Source: an uncultured Candidatus Melainabacteria bacterium (GTDB lineage: Bacteria; Cyanobacteriota; Vampirovibrionia; Gastranaerophilales; Gastranaerophilaceae). From it: a DNA stretch of 49,046 nt. Shown here piece after piece: positions 24,408-33,254 of the stretch. The position numbers and the translations under genes are program-made. Location of the stretch: contig CATLDC010000014.1 of NCBI GenBank assembly GCA_949902595.1, positions 1 through 49,046 on the forward strand, given 5' to 3'. The number at the start of each line of letters is the position of its first letter. The first letter of the stretch is position 1. Below the pieces are notes generated by a model. The model searched no databases. It was given only the letters and a program-made list of their open reading frames with translations, and was not told where the DNA came from.

Positions 24408-24560
24408 ACAACCTCCTCAAAGCATGATGACTAGCTTCTAGAGTTGCCCCCCCCCCCGGAAAGCATGAATATGAGCGGGTTTGGGGCGGTTTGAATATTA
24501 TGTGAGCATATTGAGCGTCCGTATCTCATGATTATATAATTCCACATTTTTTGATTTAAT
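24408..24560 (-). promoter_or_regulatory. Flagellin leader and promoter region, copy 2 (with poly-C tract)
   Basis: Nearly the same as 236-400, including GAGGAGGTTGT before the ATG, the CTAGAAGCTAGTCATCATGC block, 11 C (24447-24457) and the AATGTGGAATTATATAAT block, where TATAAT is a plausible -10 far upstream of the start. The leader is about 130 nt. Conservation of non-coding sequence between the two flagellin genes points to gene conversion or selection. Confidence 0.65.
24447..24457. repeat. 11-nt poly-C tract (poly-G on the coding strand), second flagellin
   Basis: Eleven C lie 40-50 nt upstream of the giant flagellin ATG, the same length and position as at 275-285. Confidence 0.9.
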
Positions 24561-24919
24561 AACGGGTGGGGCAGGAAATCGTTACAAATGTTTACAAACT
24601 GGCATGCCTTATGATTGTTTTTATTCCTTTAGTGTATGATTCACAATTAATAACAGTCACAAGATTTGTCAAGAAAATTAAGTTTATCTCATGCGAAAAA
24701 CGTTACAATTTTAACAATCGCAAGAAAAGCCAAAATACTTGCCAATATTAGATTTGCCCCCTTTGTTGAGTTTTGTGAAATTCTTGATAAGAATCATTGT
24801 TTGAATTATCATTTATATAGTGGATTAGATTTTGGGAAGAGAATGTTATTCTCTAAATATAAGGAAAGCTGAACTGAAAAAATAGCTCGCCTTTGTGTAG
24901 ATTAGGAGGTTTTAAGGCA
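24561..24919. other. Intergenic region between flagellin and nrdD
   Basis: About 360 nt, AT-rich and without a credible gene. It holds ATCGTTACA and GTTTACA at 24578-24596, matching sites elsewhere in the window, and a 7-bp inverted repeat AGAGAAT-GTT-ATTCTCT at 24838-24854, about 65 nt before the nrdD start. TTATATAGTG near 24813 faintly recalls half of an NrdR box, but I could not find a second properly spaced box. Confidence 0.35.
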
Positions 24920-27214
24920 ATGCAAAATAGTTTGAATAAGGAAAGAAATATCGTAGAATTTTCGTCTCCGAAGGTTACGACTGATGTCATAAAAGGCACT
25001 GCCGCAGCAAATAGCGAATTTATGTCGCAAATTTCAAAACTTAACACCCAGAGCGAGCAAAAGAGCGCTCAGGTTACTCCTCTTAAATCCAGCTGCATTT
25101 GTGTTATCAAAAAAGACGGCACAAGAGAAGAGTTTGACAACAAAAAGATTATAAACGCTGTTAAAAAATCCGCTACAAGAATGTTAGTGGAGTTGACAGA
25201 TGTGGAATTGAAACAAATCTGCGATTTCGTGGATAATAATATTGTAAGAATGAACAAAACCGAAGTTACTATTGCTGACATGCACAACCTCGTTGAAGGC
25301 GCGCTTGAGCACATCAACCCGAATGTTGCGCACAGCTATAGAAATTATAGAAACTACAAACAGGATTTTGTGCACATGCTAGACAAAGTTTATCAGGAAT
25401 CTCAAAAGATTATGTACATCGGCGACAAGGAAAACTCCAACGCTGACTCTACACTTGTGTCAACCAAGCGTTCATTAATCTTCAACGAGCTTAACAAAGA
25501 ATTGTACAAAAAATTCTTCCTCACTGTTGACGAATTGCAGGCAATCAGAGACGGCTACATCTACATCCACGATATGTCAGCAAGACGCGACACAATGAAC
25601 TGCTGCTTGTTTGACGTGGCTTCTGTTCTTAAGGGCGGATTTGAAATGGGCAACCTCTGGTACAACGAGCCTAAATCGCTTGACGTTGCATTTGACGTAA
25701 TCGGCGACATTGTTATGGCTGCTGCAAGCCAGCAGTACGGCGGATTTACAGTTGCAGAAGTTGACAAAATCCTTGCTCCTTACGCTGAAAAGACTTTTGA
25801 GAGACAGTACAACAAGTACTTGTGCTTAGGCTTGTCATTTGAAAAAGCAAGAGAAGAAGCTTTAAAAGACCTTGAAAAAGACTTTGAACAAGGGTTCCAG
25901 GGTTGGGAATACAAGTTCAACACTGTAGCATCTTCAAGAGGTGACTACCCGTTCATCACAGTATCAGCCGGTCTTGGGACAGAGCAGTACGAAAAGATGG
26001 CAACTCTTGCAATGCTAAAAATCAGAATGGGCGGTCAGGGCAAGAAAGAATGTAAAAAACCGGTTCTTTTCCCTAAGATTGTTTTCTTGTACGACGAAAA
26101 CATCCACGGAAAAGGCAAGGTCAACGAAGATGTATTCAAAGCCGGCATTGAGTGTTCAAAAAGAGCTATGTATCCTGACTGGTTATCACTTTCAGGCGAA
26201 GGCTATGTAGCTTCTATGTACAAAAAATACGGTAAAGTTGTTTCTCCAATGGGTTGCAGAGCGTTCTTATCACCTTGGTTTGAAAAAGGCGGCATGCATC
26301 CTGCTGATGAGAATGATTCACCGATTTTCGTTGGTCGTTTCAACATTGGTGCTATAAGCTTACACTTACCAATGATTTATGCCAAGGCTAAGAAGGAAAG
26401 CAAAGATTTTTATGCAGTTCTTGATTACTATATGGAGCTCATCAGAAAGCTACACATCAGAACTTACGAATACTTAGGAGAGATGAAGGCTTCTGTAAAC
26501 CCTCTTGCTTATTGCGAAGGCGGGTTCTTAGGCGGACATTTGGGTATTCATGACAAAATCAAGCCTTTGTTGAAGTCTGCGACTGCTTCATTTGGTATCA
26601 CAGCATTGAACGAGCTTCAGGAATTGCACAACGGCAAGTCACTTGTTGAAGACGGTGCGTTTGCGCTTGAGGTTATGGAATACATCAACAAGAAAGTTAA
26701 CGAGTTCAAGGAACAGGACGGTTACTTGTACGCGATTTACGGCACACCTGCTGAAAACCTTTGCGGGCTTCAGATTAAGCAGTTCCGTAAAAAATACGGC
26801 GTAGTTGCAAACGTATCTGACAGAGGATATGTTTCAAACAGCTTCCACTGCCATGTTAGCGAAGACATCACACCGATTGAGAAACAGGACTGTGAAAAAC
26901 GTTTCTGGGATTTATTGAACGGCGGTAAGATTCAGTATGTAAAATATCCGCTGAATTACAACACAGAAGCGGTTGAAACACTTGTTCACCGTGCAATGGA
27001 TATGGGATTCTATGAAGGTGTTAACCTGTCGCTTTCATACTGCGATGATTGCGGTCATGAAGAACTAAACATGGATGTCTGCCCGAAATGCGGAAGCAGA
27101 AATCTTACCAAGATTGACAGAATGAACGGCTACCTCTCTTACTCAAGAGTTAAGGGTGACACCCGTTTGAACGATGCCAAGATGGAAGAGCTGGCAGATA
27201 GAAAATCAATGTAG
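24920..27214 (+). CDS. nrdD: Anaerobic ribonucleoside-triphosphate reductase (class III)
   Basis: The enzyme makes dNTPs from NTPs by glycyl-radical chemistry, so it works only without oxygen. An N-terminal ATP-cone (about 55-150) starts at CICVIKKDGTREEFDNKKII and ends at YRNYRNYKQDF. The large catalytic barrel follows, with HDMSARRDTMNCCLFDVASV. Near the C-terminus a zinc site (CDDCGHEELNMDVCPKCGS) is followed by RMNGYLS, where Gly737 is the expected radical site (usually R-x-x-GYL). I chose the ATG at 24920, which follows TTAGGAGGTTTT. The activase gene nrdG is not adjacent and must lie elsewhere. Monocistronic, with a terminator at the stop. Confidence 0.96.
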   Translation: MQNSLNKERNIVEFSSPKVTTDVIKGTAAANSEFMSQISKLNTQSEQKSAQVTPLKSSCICVIKKDGTREEFDNKKIINAVKKSATRMLVELTDVELKQICDFVDNNIVRMNKTEVTIADMHNLVEGALEHINPNVAHSYRNYRNYKQDFVHMLDKVYQESQKIMYIGDKENSNADSTLVSTKRSLIFNELNKELYKKFFLTVDELQAIRDGYIYIHDMSARRDTMNCCLFDVASVLKGGFEMGNLWYNEPKSLDVAFDVIGDIVMAAASQQYGGFTVAEVDKILAPYAEKTFERQYNKYLCLGLSFEKAREEALKDLEKDFEQGFQGWEYKFNTVASSRGDYPFITVSAGLGTEQYEKMATLAMLKIRMGGQGKKECKKPVLFPKIVFLYDENIHGKGKVNEDVFKAGIECSKRAMYPDWLSLSGEGYVASMYKKYGKVVSPMGCRAFLSPWFEKGGMHPADENDSPIFVGRFNIGAISLHLPMIYAKAKKESKDFYAVLDYYMELIRKLHIRTYEYLGEMKASVNPLAYCEGGFLGGHLGIHDKIKPLLKSATASFGITALNELQELHNGKSLVEDGAFALEVMEYINKKVNEFKEQDGYLYAIYGTPAENLCGLQIKQFRKKYGVVANVSDRGYVSNSFHCHVSEDITPIEKQDCEKRFWDLLNGGKIQYVKYPLNYNTEAVETLVHRAMDMGFYEGVNLSLSYCDDCGHEELNMDVCPKCGSRNLTKIDRMNGYLSYSRVKGDTRLNDAKMEELADRKSM

Positions 27215-27220
27215 AAAACA

Positions 27221-27252
27221 AAAAAATCCGGATTCAGAATCCGGATTTTTTT
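27221..27252. terminator. Bidirectional terminator between nrdD and the protease-like gene
   Basis: AAAAAATCCGGATT and AATCCGGATTTTTT pair over 14 bp around a 3-nt loop, with A and T runs on both sides. It serves both convergent genes. Confidence 0.9.
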
Positions 27253-27598
27253 ATGCGTAATAATCTAATCTCTGCGCCTGCGCTTTTATTCTCCGCGCCT
27301 GCGCTGCAACCTTGTAGTCCTGACTTGAAGGGTCTGAGGGCGCCATTGCGGATTTGATAACTGTTTCTGCCTGCTCAATTGTTTCTTTCGGATCCTTTTT
27401 GTTAAGAGATGGCATTCTTATTGAAACATGCCCGCCAATTGGAATCCCGTCGGAGTTTTTCTCAATCACAATCGGGCCTGCAAGTGAGCCGCCCGCGTTT
27501 TTGTGAGCGAGTTCATGGGCGTAGATTTCGGAATAGTTTTTTCGAATCAGCGCCTGTTTTTGCTGGTTTCGGATAGCAGAAATACTCATTGGATTCAT
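27251..27598 (-). CDS. Small SprA-related putative metalloprotease (115 aa)
   Basis: The sequence IYAHELAHKNAGGSLAGP, then GIPIGGHVSIRMP, then KDPKETIEQAETVIKSAMAP and SAQDY-type SSQDYKVAAQARRIKAQA is the conserved core of the SprA-related/CJM1_0395 putative metalloprotease family, with an HExxH-like zinc motif (HELAH, about residues 28-32). Family members are usually much longer, with an N-terminal variable region; here only the core remains, after a 27-residue start. I chose the ATG at 27598, preceded by the strong ribosome site AAGGAGGTG; a longer in-frame start would run through a repeat. Natural substrate unknown. Confidence 0.75.
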   Translation of the reverse strand: MNPMSISAIRNQQKQALIRKNYSEIYAHELAHKNAGGSLAGPIVIEKNSDGIPIGGHVSIRMPSLNKKDPKETIEQAETVIKSAMAPSDPSSQDYKVAAQARRIKAQAQRLDYYA

Positions 27599-27654
27599 AT
27601 CACACACCTCCTTGGAATTATTATTATACACTTTTTTATAAGAATTGCAAGATA

Positions 27655-27705
27655 CCCCCTCATCAGGGCTCCGCCCAGCTTCTCCCACCAGGGGAGAAGC
27701 GCCAG
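27655..27705. repeat. Palindromic intergenic repeat
   Basis: CCCTCATCAGGGCTCCGCCC followed by GCTTCTCCC-ACCAG-GGGAGAAGC, a 9-bp perfect hairpin. This CCCTCATCAG...CTTCTCCC...GGGGAGAAG type of element is widespread in intergenic DNA of gut bacteria. It may act as a terminator between the two genes here. Confidence 0.55.
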
Positions 27706-27706
27706 C

Positions 27707-28531
27707 CTAGTGAATCATGTATGTCGCGTTTGAGCCGAGAACTTTGTCTTTGAGGCGCTTGAATCCTTTGCCGTAAATGTATTTCATCTGCTCGACAAGG
27801 TTTTCTTCAACGTCAATGAGGTACATGTCATGAACGATAAATTCCTTTATAATAAAAACAATGCCCTTGTTCTTCGTCCAGATGATATTCGTGTCAGCAA
27901 TATCGTTTTTGAGCGACGAAATCTTGCCAACAACCCCTTCTGAATCATCTGCCGCAATAATCACCATGCGCCCGCCGAGCGAAAGCTCGATATCCCTTGC
28001 AAACGCATGCTCAAACACGAGCCCGAAACGGGTCTGAAAATTGTCATAACCCACGATTCTTATCTCAACGTTTCTGTTGTAGGCGTTCAGAAGCTCCTGT
28101 TCAAAAACTTTGTAGTCCTGTGACCAAACCTCCATGTAAATCTCGCGCTTCGCATTCTGGATAACCTCAAGAATTTTGTCCTGAATATTCTGCTTGCCTG
28201 TAATCGTCATTATTGGCTCGTTGTAGTCGTCCTTCACGTTCGGAAGGTGCTTGTCCAGAAAATTGATTGTTGAGGTCATTTTCTTCTGGAACCTTGACGT
28301 AAGCTGCTTTGGCTTTATCGGGGTGTAGGTAACGGGTTTTGTGTTGGCTGATACGACAACATTCTTCTCTTCAAGGACTTTTAATGTGTCATAAGTCCTT
28401 GATTGCGGGATATTAGCAAGTTTTGAGACCTCGTAGCCCGTTGCAGGGTACTTTTTTAAAAGCGCAATGTAGACTTTCGCCTCGTAAGTGTTGAACCCGA
28501 TTTCTTTTAATTTTTCCACCAAATCTGCCAT
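27707..28531 (-). CDS. TrmB-family transcriptional regulator
   Basis: TrmB proteins are sugar-responsive regulators best known from archaea. Residues about 1-75 form the winged-helix domain: LKEIGFNTYEAKVYIALLKK, then YPATGYEVSKLANIPQSRTY and DTLKVLEEKNVV, the family signature with the YEVSK-sRTYDTLK helix. Residues about 105-260 form the C-terminal PLD-like effector domain (AKREIYMEVWSQDYKVFEQE, and RNVEIRIVGYDN). Length (274) is usual. It is transcribed alone; no sugar operon is adjacent, but an exported GH13 enzyme and a lone MalG-type permease lie 14 kb away and could be targets. Confidence 0.88.
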   Translation of the reverse strand: MADLVEKLKEIGFNTYEAKVYIALLKKYPATGYEVSKLANIPQSRTYDTLKVLEEKNVVVSANTKPVTYTPIKPKQLTSRFQKKMTSTINFLDKHLPNVKDDYNEPIMTITGKQNIQDKILEVIQNAKREIYMEVWSQDYKVFEQELLNAYNRNVEIRIVGYDNFQTRFGLVFEHAFARDIELSLGGRMVIIAADDSEGVVGKISSLKNDIADTNIIWTKNKGIVFIIKEFIVHDMYLIDVEENLVEQMKYIYGKGFKRLKDKVLGSNATYMIH

Positions 28532-28603
28532 GCAATCATTCTAGCAGAAATTGCAAAATAAGTGAAGAGAATGGCCTCACGCAAAACCGAAGTCTTTTAC
28601 CCC

Positions 28604-30469
28604 TTACTTGCCAAGCATTACCATCAAAACAGAAATATCAGCAGGCTTTACACCGCCGATTCTGGAAGCCTGCGCAAGGTTTGTCGGCCTGACTTTTTCC
28701 AGCTTTTCTTTTGTCTCGGTTGAAATATGCTTGATTTGTGAATAATCAATGTTAGCCGGAATCCTGTATTTTTCGAGCTTTTCAGAAGTCTCAACCTGCT
28801 GCTCCTGACGCTTGATGTAGCCGTCGTACTTGATGAGCACCTCTGCCTCGTCTGTAATGTCGTCACTTAGATTAAGCCTTGAGGTCTCTTCGTCCAACTC
28901 TTTAAAAATACTGTAATTGATGTTCGGACGCTTGAGAAGCTCTGCAAGCCTTATGCCCTTGTCAATGTGCTCGCTGTGCTTTGCAAGAATTGAATTAACC
29001 TCGTCCGTTGCAGAAATCTTCGTTTCCTTCAACCTCTCGATTTCTCTTGAGATACTTTCCTGCTTCGCAAGGAATCTCTGATACTGCGCATCATCCACAA
29101 GCCCGATTTCATGCCCGATTCTTGTCAAACGCTCATCAGCATTATCCTGCCTCAAAAGAAGTCGGTACTCGGAGCGCGAAGTAAGCATTCTGTAAGGTTC
29201 CTGAATATCTTTTGTTACCAAATCATCAATCAGGGTTCCTATGTATGAAGAAGCGCGCGAAAGTTCAAGCGGTTCAGAGTTGTTCATGTACTTAACCGCG
29301 TTAATCCCTGCAACCAAGCCCTGTGCAGCAGCTTCCTCGTACCCGCTTGTGCCGTTAATCTGGCCTGCAAAGAACAAACCTTCAATATCTTTTGACATAA
29401 GCGAGTGTTTTGTCTGAATCGCCGGAACGTAGTCGTATTCGACCGCATAAGCCGGTTTAATAATATGCGCTTTTTCTAAGCCCGGAAGCGAGCGGAGCAT
29501 TTCCACCTGAACGCATGCCGGCAAGCTTGTTGAGAATCCCTGAATATAGACTTCATAGGTGTTTAAGCCTTCCGGCTCAATAAAGATGTGGTGCGAAGGG
29601 TTTGACGCAAACCTCACGATTTTGTCTTCAATCGAAGGGCAGTATCTTGGCCCGACGCCTTGAATCAAGCCCTGATACATCGGTGATTTATCAAGGTTTG
29701 CTCGGATTATTGCGTGTGTGTCTTCGTTTGTGCGGGTGAGGTAACACGGCACCTGCTCGCGCACAGGGCGGTTTGGTTTGAACGAGTAGAAGCTCAGCTT
29801 TTCATCACCCGGCTGGATTTCCATTTTTGAGTAATCAATAGTGCGTTTATCCACGCGTGCCGGAGTTCCGGTTTTGAGTTTTTTGGTAACAATTCCGTGG
29901 TCTCTCAGGGATTGCGAAAGTCCGATTGCTGCGCGCTCGCCGAGTCTTCCGCCTGAATAAGCCTGCAAGCCTACATACATTTTGCCTTCAAGGGATGTGC
30001 CTGTTGTAAGGATTATTGCCCGGCAGGAGTATTCGAGTCCGAACTCGTCGACTGCACCTGTGATTTGACCGTCTTTTACTTTTATATCAGTAATACAGGT
30101 TTGTTTTATCCAGATATTATCAGTGTTTTCAAGGATATTGCGCATGTATTGCGTGTATTCTTTTTTGTCTGATTGAGCTCTAAGCGCTCTAACAGCAGGG
30201 CCTTTAGAGGAGTTGAGGGTTTTCATCTGGATATAAGTAGCGTCTGCAACTTCGCCCATAACCCCGCCGAGTGCGTCGATTTCTCTCACGAGGGTTGATT
30301 TTGCAGGGCCTCCGATTGCAGGGTTGCAGGGTTGGAGTGCTATATTATCGACATTAAGGGTACAAAGCAGGACATTGCATCCGAGTCGTGCAGCAGAGAG
30401 TGCGGCTTCGCATCCTGCGTGGCCTGCTCCAACTACGATTACATCAAACTTGTTATTCAGATAATCCAT
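28604..30469 (-). CDS. mnmG: tRNA uridine-34 5-carboxymethylaminomethyl synthase, FAD subunit
   Basis: MnmG works with MnmE (GTPase) to modify the wobble uridine of several tRNAs. The 621 residues match the family. FAD-binding VVGAGHAGCEAALSAARLG is at 12-30; CNPAIGGPAKSTLVREIDAL and GGVMGEVADATYIQMKTLN are signature runs; QVEMLRSLPGLEKA and GTSGYEEAAAQGLVAGINA follow; the C-terminal helical domain ends ASRIGGVKPADISVLMVML. It is the last gene of a reverse-strand run tsaC - HNH-like gene - mnmG, separated by short gaps (20 nt here), so tRNA modification genes flank the HNH-like gene. Confidence 0.97.
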   Translation of the reverse strand: MDYLNNKFDVIVVGAGHAGCEAALSAARLGCNVLLCTLNVDNIALQPCNPAIGGPAKSTLVREIDALGGVMGEVADATYIQMKTLNSSKGPAVRALRAQSDKKEYTQYMRNILENTDNIWIKQTCITDIKVKDGQITGAVDEFGLEYSCRAIILTTGTSLEGKMYVGLQAYSGGRLGERAAIGLSQSLRDHGIVTKKLKTGTPARVDKRTIDYSKMEIQPGDEKLSFYSFKPNRPVREQVPCYLTRTNEDTHAIIRANLDKSPMYQGLIQGVGPRYCPSIEDKIVRFASNPSHHIFIEPEGLNTYEVYIQGFSTSLPACVQVEMLRSLPGLEKAHIIKPAYAVEYDYVPAIQTKHSLMSKDIEGLFFAGQINGTSGYEEAAAQGLVAGINAVKYMNNSEPLELSRASSYIGTLIDDLVTKDIQEPYRMLTSRSEYRLLLRQDNADERLTRIGHEIGLVDDAQYQRFLAKQESISREIERLKETKISATDEVNSILAKHSEHIDKGIRLAELLKRPNINYSIFKELDEETSRLNLSDDITDEAEVLIKYDGYIKRQEQQVETSEKLEKYRIPANIDYSQIKHISTETKEKLEKVRPTNLAQASRIGGVKPADISVLMVMLGK

Positions 30470-30489
30470 AAGTCAATTATACACCAAAG

Positions 30490-31698
30490 TTAAAACCTGT
30501 TATTTTTCTTTTTGTCGCGCTCGAGTTCTTCCAAAAAATTATTATATTCTCTTTGAGCATTATCGATAGCATTGTTATCTTTTATCATGCATTCATAATA
30601 GTATTTTTTTTCATCACGCAGTTTAGCCTGTATTCTTCGAAGTTCAATTATCTGTCTTTCAACATCATCAATTTCTTCTTTTACACAGTTAAATTGTTCA
30701 AGATGTTCGCTTTTTCGCGCAAACAACTCATTTTGCTTATCGTCCAGCTTTGCCTTGTGCTGTCTCAAATGTTTCTTAATATTTAAAACTATTTTACCGT
30801 CTGTATATTCGTCAATTCTTCTCTTTACCTTGCGCGGCAGATCTGACATCTTTGTTAGCTTGCCTGCATTTATAAAGGCTGAAAGTTTATTAATTTGTTT
30901 TTGAATATTATCCTTAAAATCAGGAAACATCTCCTGAATATCACTATAGGCAGCTGTTCCTCTTGTATAATTACAGAATTGATGCATATATAAACCATTG
31001 CTATAAGACCTTATTCCGTTCTGGGAATCTGGTATGATATGGTCAAATGTGTTAGCCAAACTTCCTACAATATTTTTGACCAGTTTCATATCGTCATATC
31101 CATAATCTGAAAACTTCAAAATAATATTCTCATATCCACAACCATCTTTCGGCGCTGTATTTCGAAAATACTCGACAACTTCCGGTTTCGTGAATATTTC
31201 TTTAAAAGTTAATTTAGGATATATCTTTGCGTATTCGTCCATAACTTCAATCAAATTCTGATAGATTTCCGGCAAAACAGGCTTCAAGGCAGACAGTTTC
31301 TTTACAATTTGAGGAGAACTTTTACAAATACCTTTGCTTTTATTAACTAAATCCTTAATATTGTTTTGCATCTCTTCGGGTAAATTCAATAATTCTGCCC
31401 GTACATCTTTTTGAGCAACTGCCCTCGGAAAAATTAATCGCGGGTACCGTTTTGCGACCAGCGCTAAAAAGTTAAATTCCGGTGTGTCCTTAAAAGCCTT
31501 GAACTCCTTGTGCTTCATAACCGCAGAAGCAGAGACCCTAAAGCTATTTATTATTTCATTACACTCAGGAAAAGTAAACATCCTTTTGCCGCATTTTGCA
31601 CAGCTAAGATGCGAGATAAAACGCGGGTCATTAACAGCTTTCTTCGGAAACCTGTAGCCAAAATTCGGGGAGTTATTATTAGAAAACAGGGTAATCAT
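30490..31698 (-). CDS. HNH-endonuclease-like protein with coiled-coil tail (402 aa)
   Basis: No named family is recognised, but the middle resembles an HNH nuclease: TFDHIIPDSQNGIRSYSNGL at about 218-236, then HQFCNYTRGT, with D219-H220 and a later Asn and Cys as in DHI-P...N...C--CN. A CAKC pair at 33-36 could complete a zinc site. Residues about 60-200 are helical, and about 300-400 form a charged coiled coil (KCDDK-type, for example EEIDDVERQIIELRRIQAKL). The N-terminus has the motif SPNFGYRF and no signal peptide. The upstream element at 31714-31734 is shared with the GNAT-like gene. It sits between two housekeeping tRNA-modification genes and could be a cargo or effector gene inserted there. 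Nuclease activity is unproven. Confidence 0.6.
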   Translation of the reverse strand: MITLFSNNNSPNFGYRFPKKAVNDPRFISHLSCAKCGKRMFTFPECNEIINSFRVSASAVMKHKEFKAFKDTPEFNFLALVAKRYPRLIFPRAVAQKDVRAELLNLPEEMQNNIKDLVNKSKGICKSSPQIVKKLSALKPVLPEIYQNLIEVMDEYAKIYPKLTFKEIFTKPEVVEYFRNTAPKDGCGYENIILKFSDYGYDDMKLVKNIVGSLANTFDHIIPDSQNGIRSYSNGLYMHQFCNYTRGTAAYSDIQEMFPDFKDNIQKQINKLSAFINAGKLTKMSDLPRKVKRRIDEYTDGKIVLNIKKHLRQHKAKLDDKQNELFARKSEHLEQFNCVKEEIDDVERQIIELRRIQAKLRDEKKYYYECMIKDNNAIDNAQREYNNFLEELERDKKKNNRF

Positions 31699-31713
31699 AT
31701 TTTTTATAAACCC

Positions 31714-31734
31714 CGTGAAAAATTTTTTTGCTAC
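31714..31734 (-). promoter_or_regulatory. GTAGC-A7T5-CACG element, copy 2
   Basis: Identical over 21 bases to 12924-12944, beginning 5 nt past the tsaC stop. It is followed by GGGGTTTATAAA, comparable to CAGGGTTTGTAATAAA after copy 3. The first base of the TAG in GTAGC is 35 nt from the ATG of the HNH-like gene; copy 1 has 34 nt. Confidence 0.55.
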
Positions 31735-31738
31735 CTAA

Positions 31739-32314
31739 TTAAATTTCAACTTCACCCTGTCTGAAAATCACAACATTCCCATCTTTAAATCCAGCAACAG
31801 TAGAGGCTCTGCCCTGTGCTTCGCTCCCGAAGGAAGGCACAACCAAATCAACTTTGTCTCCAATGTATTCAAGTGCCTGTTCGTAAGTCAGTGCAGCGGG
31901 TTCTCCGGAAAGATTCGCGCTTGTGGTTGCAAGCACCCTTCCATCAATCCCCCTGCAAATTCCGGCGAATGTTTCGTTATCAGGGATTCTTATTCCGACA
32001 GTCGGCATTGCTGAGGTTATATAATCGAGGGTGTTTTCTGATTTTTCGACCACGAGGGTCAAAGCGCCAGGAAAATGTTTTTTAATTAGTCTTTGTGCTT
32101 CTTTTTCAACCGGTTGTTTCACGTAGTCTAAAAGATTATAGACTTCGTCGCTCATCAGAATCAGGGGTTTTTTGCCGTCTCTGTGTTTGATTTCGTAGAT
32201 TCGTTTAACGGCTTTTTCGCTTGTCGGCAGGCATCCGATTCCCCAGACTGTGTCTGTTACAAATGCGATAACTCCGTCGTTTTTCAGTATATTATTAATC
32301 TTTTCCGTATCCAT
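31739..32314 (-). CDS. tsaC: L-threonylcarbamoyladenylate synthase (YrdC/TsaC/Sua5 type)
   Basis: The enzyme makes threonylcarbamoyl-AMP from threonine, bicarbonate and ATP for the t6A tRNA modification. Motifs: GVIAFVTDTVWGIGCLPTSE (the PT-DT-YGLG run), IYEIKHRDGKKPLILM (K-R---KPL), FPGALTLVVEKS and TVGIRIPDNETF, then LATTSANLSGEP, the nucleotide-binding SAN-SG motif. The 191 residues correspond to the single-domain form without the Sua5 C-terminal domain. First gene of the reverse run leading to mnmG. Confidence 0.95.
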   Translation of the reverse strand: MDTEKINNILKNDGVIAFVTDTVWGIGCLPTSEKAVKRIYEIKHRDGKKPLILMSDEVYNLLDYVKQPVEKEAQRLIKKHFPGALTLVVEKSENTLDYITSAMPTVGIRIPDNETFAGICRGIDGRVLATTSANLSGEPAALTYEQALEYIGDKVDLVVPSFGSEAQGRASTVAGFKDGNVVIFRQGEVEI

Positions 32315-32344
32315 TTAACCACCTGCCCGTTTTTGTATTATAAT
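32315..32344 (+). promoter_or_regulatory. Promoter of the small gene preceding yceD
   Basis: TTAACC, 18 nt, TATAAT (32339-32344). It ends 30 nt before the ATG at 32375, which has an AAGGAG ribosome site. The -10 is perfect and the -35 moderate. Confidence 0.45.
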
Positions 32345-32374
32345 AAAATCATACTACAAACCAAGGAGACAAAC

Positions 32375-32620
32375 ATGGTTCAGCAATTTAACACACCTCA
32401 AAAAACAAGACTCGCTGTAGTGCTTTTTCTAAAGGGTTCTGCAACACCTGTTGTAATGTATTTTGAAAACGCGCAGGCGGTTTATGCGGAATTAAAACAG
32501 CTTATGAAAAGCCCGACTCCTGTATTAGTTGAAAAAGAGCCTATGGGCCCGATTAAAAAAGTTTGCTTTGTGTCAACACAGATAGCAGGGCTGGTGTTGC
32601 AGGAAGAGCCGTATGTCTAA
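32375..32620 (+). CDS. Small protein of unknown function (81 aa)
   Basis: I do not recognise it. The start at 32375 follows CCAAGGAGACAAAC, a strong ribosome site; an upstream in-frame start would run back over the tsaC gene start. The protein has a mixed alpha/beta pattern (TRLAVVLFLKGSATPVVMYF, AVYAELKQLMKSPTPVLVE, KKVCFVSTQIAGLVLQEEPYV), as in small regulatory or ribosome-associated domains. It overlaps yceD by 8 nt and begins the yceD-rpmF-plsX-fab transcript, so it is probably co-expressed with ribosome and lipid genes. No catalytic motif is seen. Confidence 0.75.
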   Translation: MVQQFNTPQKTRLAVVLFLKGSATPVVMYFENAQAVYAELKQLMKSPTPVLVEKEPMGPIKKVCFVSTQIAGLVLQEEPYV

Positions 32621-33098
32621 GATTTCTATTGAAGATATCGAAAAAGAAGCGGACAAGACTTTACATGTTGAGTTTGACGAGAAAATTGACGAGCTTGATT
32701 GCGAGTTGAGTGCTGATTTGGATTTGAAATCTTTAGGAGATTTTATCAAGGTATCAGGTCATGCAGAGGGTGTAATAAAATTGGAGTGTGACAGGTGTCT
32801 TAACAAATTTGATTACAATTTGGACTTCGACATTGACGAGACCTTCGCAAAACATTCGCTTTATGACGAGTACTCGCAAGAGGTCGAACTCCAGTCAGGA
32901 CAATTCATTACAGATTTGAACGGAGAAAAAGAAATCGACATTTATGACTTATTGTATCAATCTGTAATATTGAACTTACCAAATAAAAAAGTTTGTGGTA
33001 TAAATTGTAATGAGGGATTATTTGTGTCTGATGAAGAATTTAAACCTCACGATGAAAGGATGGATATATTCAAAAATATCCGGATTGAAAAAGATTAA
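32613..33098 (+). CDS. yceD: YceD family protein (DUF177)
   Basis: DUF177/YceD proteins lie almost universally just upstream of rpmF and are implicated in 23S rRNA accumulation. Here the 161 residues show the core (EGVIKLECDRCLNKFDYNLD), with the conserved CxRC-type pair, followed by an acidic C-terminal half with IDIYDLLYQSVILNLPNKKV, the family's DL--e-IlL-LP motif, and a Cys pair (VCGINCNEG). It overlaps the previous small gene by 8 nt and precedes rpmF by 156 nt. Confidence 0.9.
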   Translation: MSKISIEDIEKEADKTLHVEFDEKIDELDCELSADLDLKSLGDFIKVSGHAEGVIKLECDRCLNKFDYNLDFDIDETFAKHSLYDEYSQEVELQSGQFITDLNGEKEIDIYDLLYQSVILNLPNKKVCGINCNEGLFVSDEEFKPHDERMDIFKNIRIEKD

Positions 33099-33254
33099 AT
33101 AACCCGATAATATAAGTAGTAGAACTAAATAGAAAGGTATAAAAGCTATAACGATAATCAAGTATTTTGTCAGGGAAATACAAAACCAATAGGGAAGACC
33201 AAAAAACAAAATACGGTGGAATAGTAATCAAAATTAGAAAGGATGATATAAGAA

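Noticed and set aside
24800..24870. NrdR box pair upstream of nrdD
   Set aside because: Only one weak half-match (TTATATAGTG) is visible and no second box at the usual spacing.
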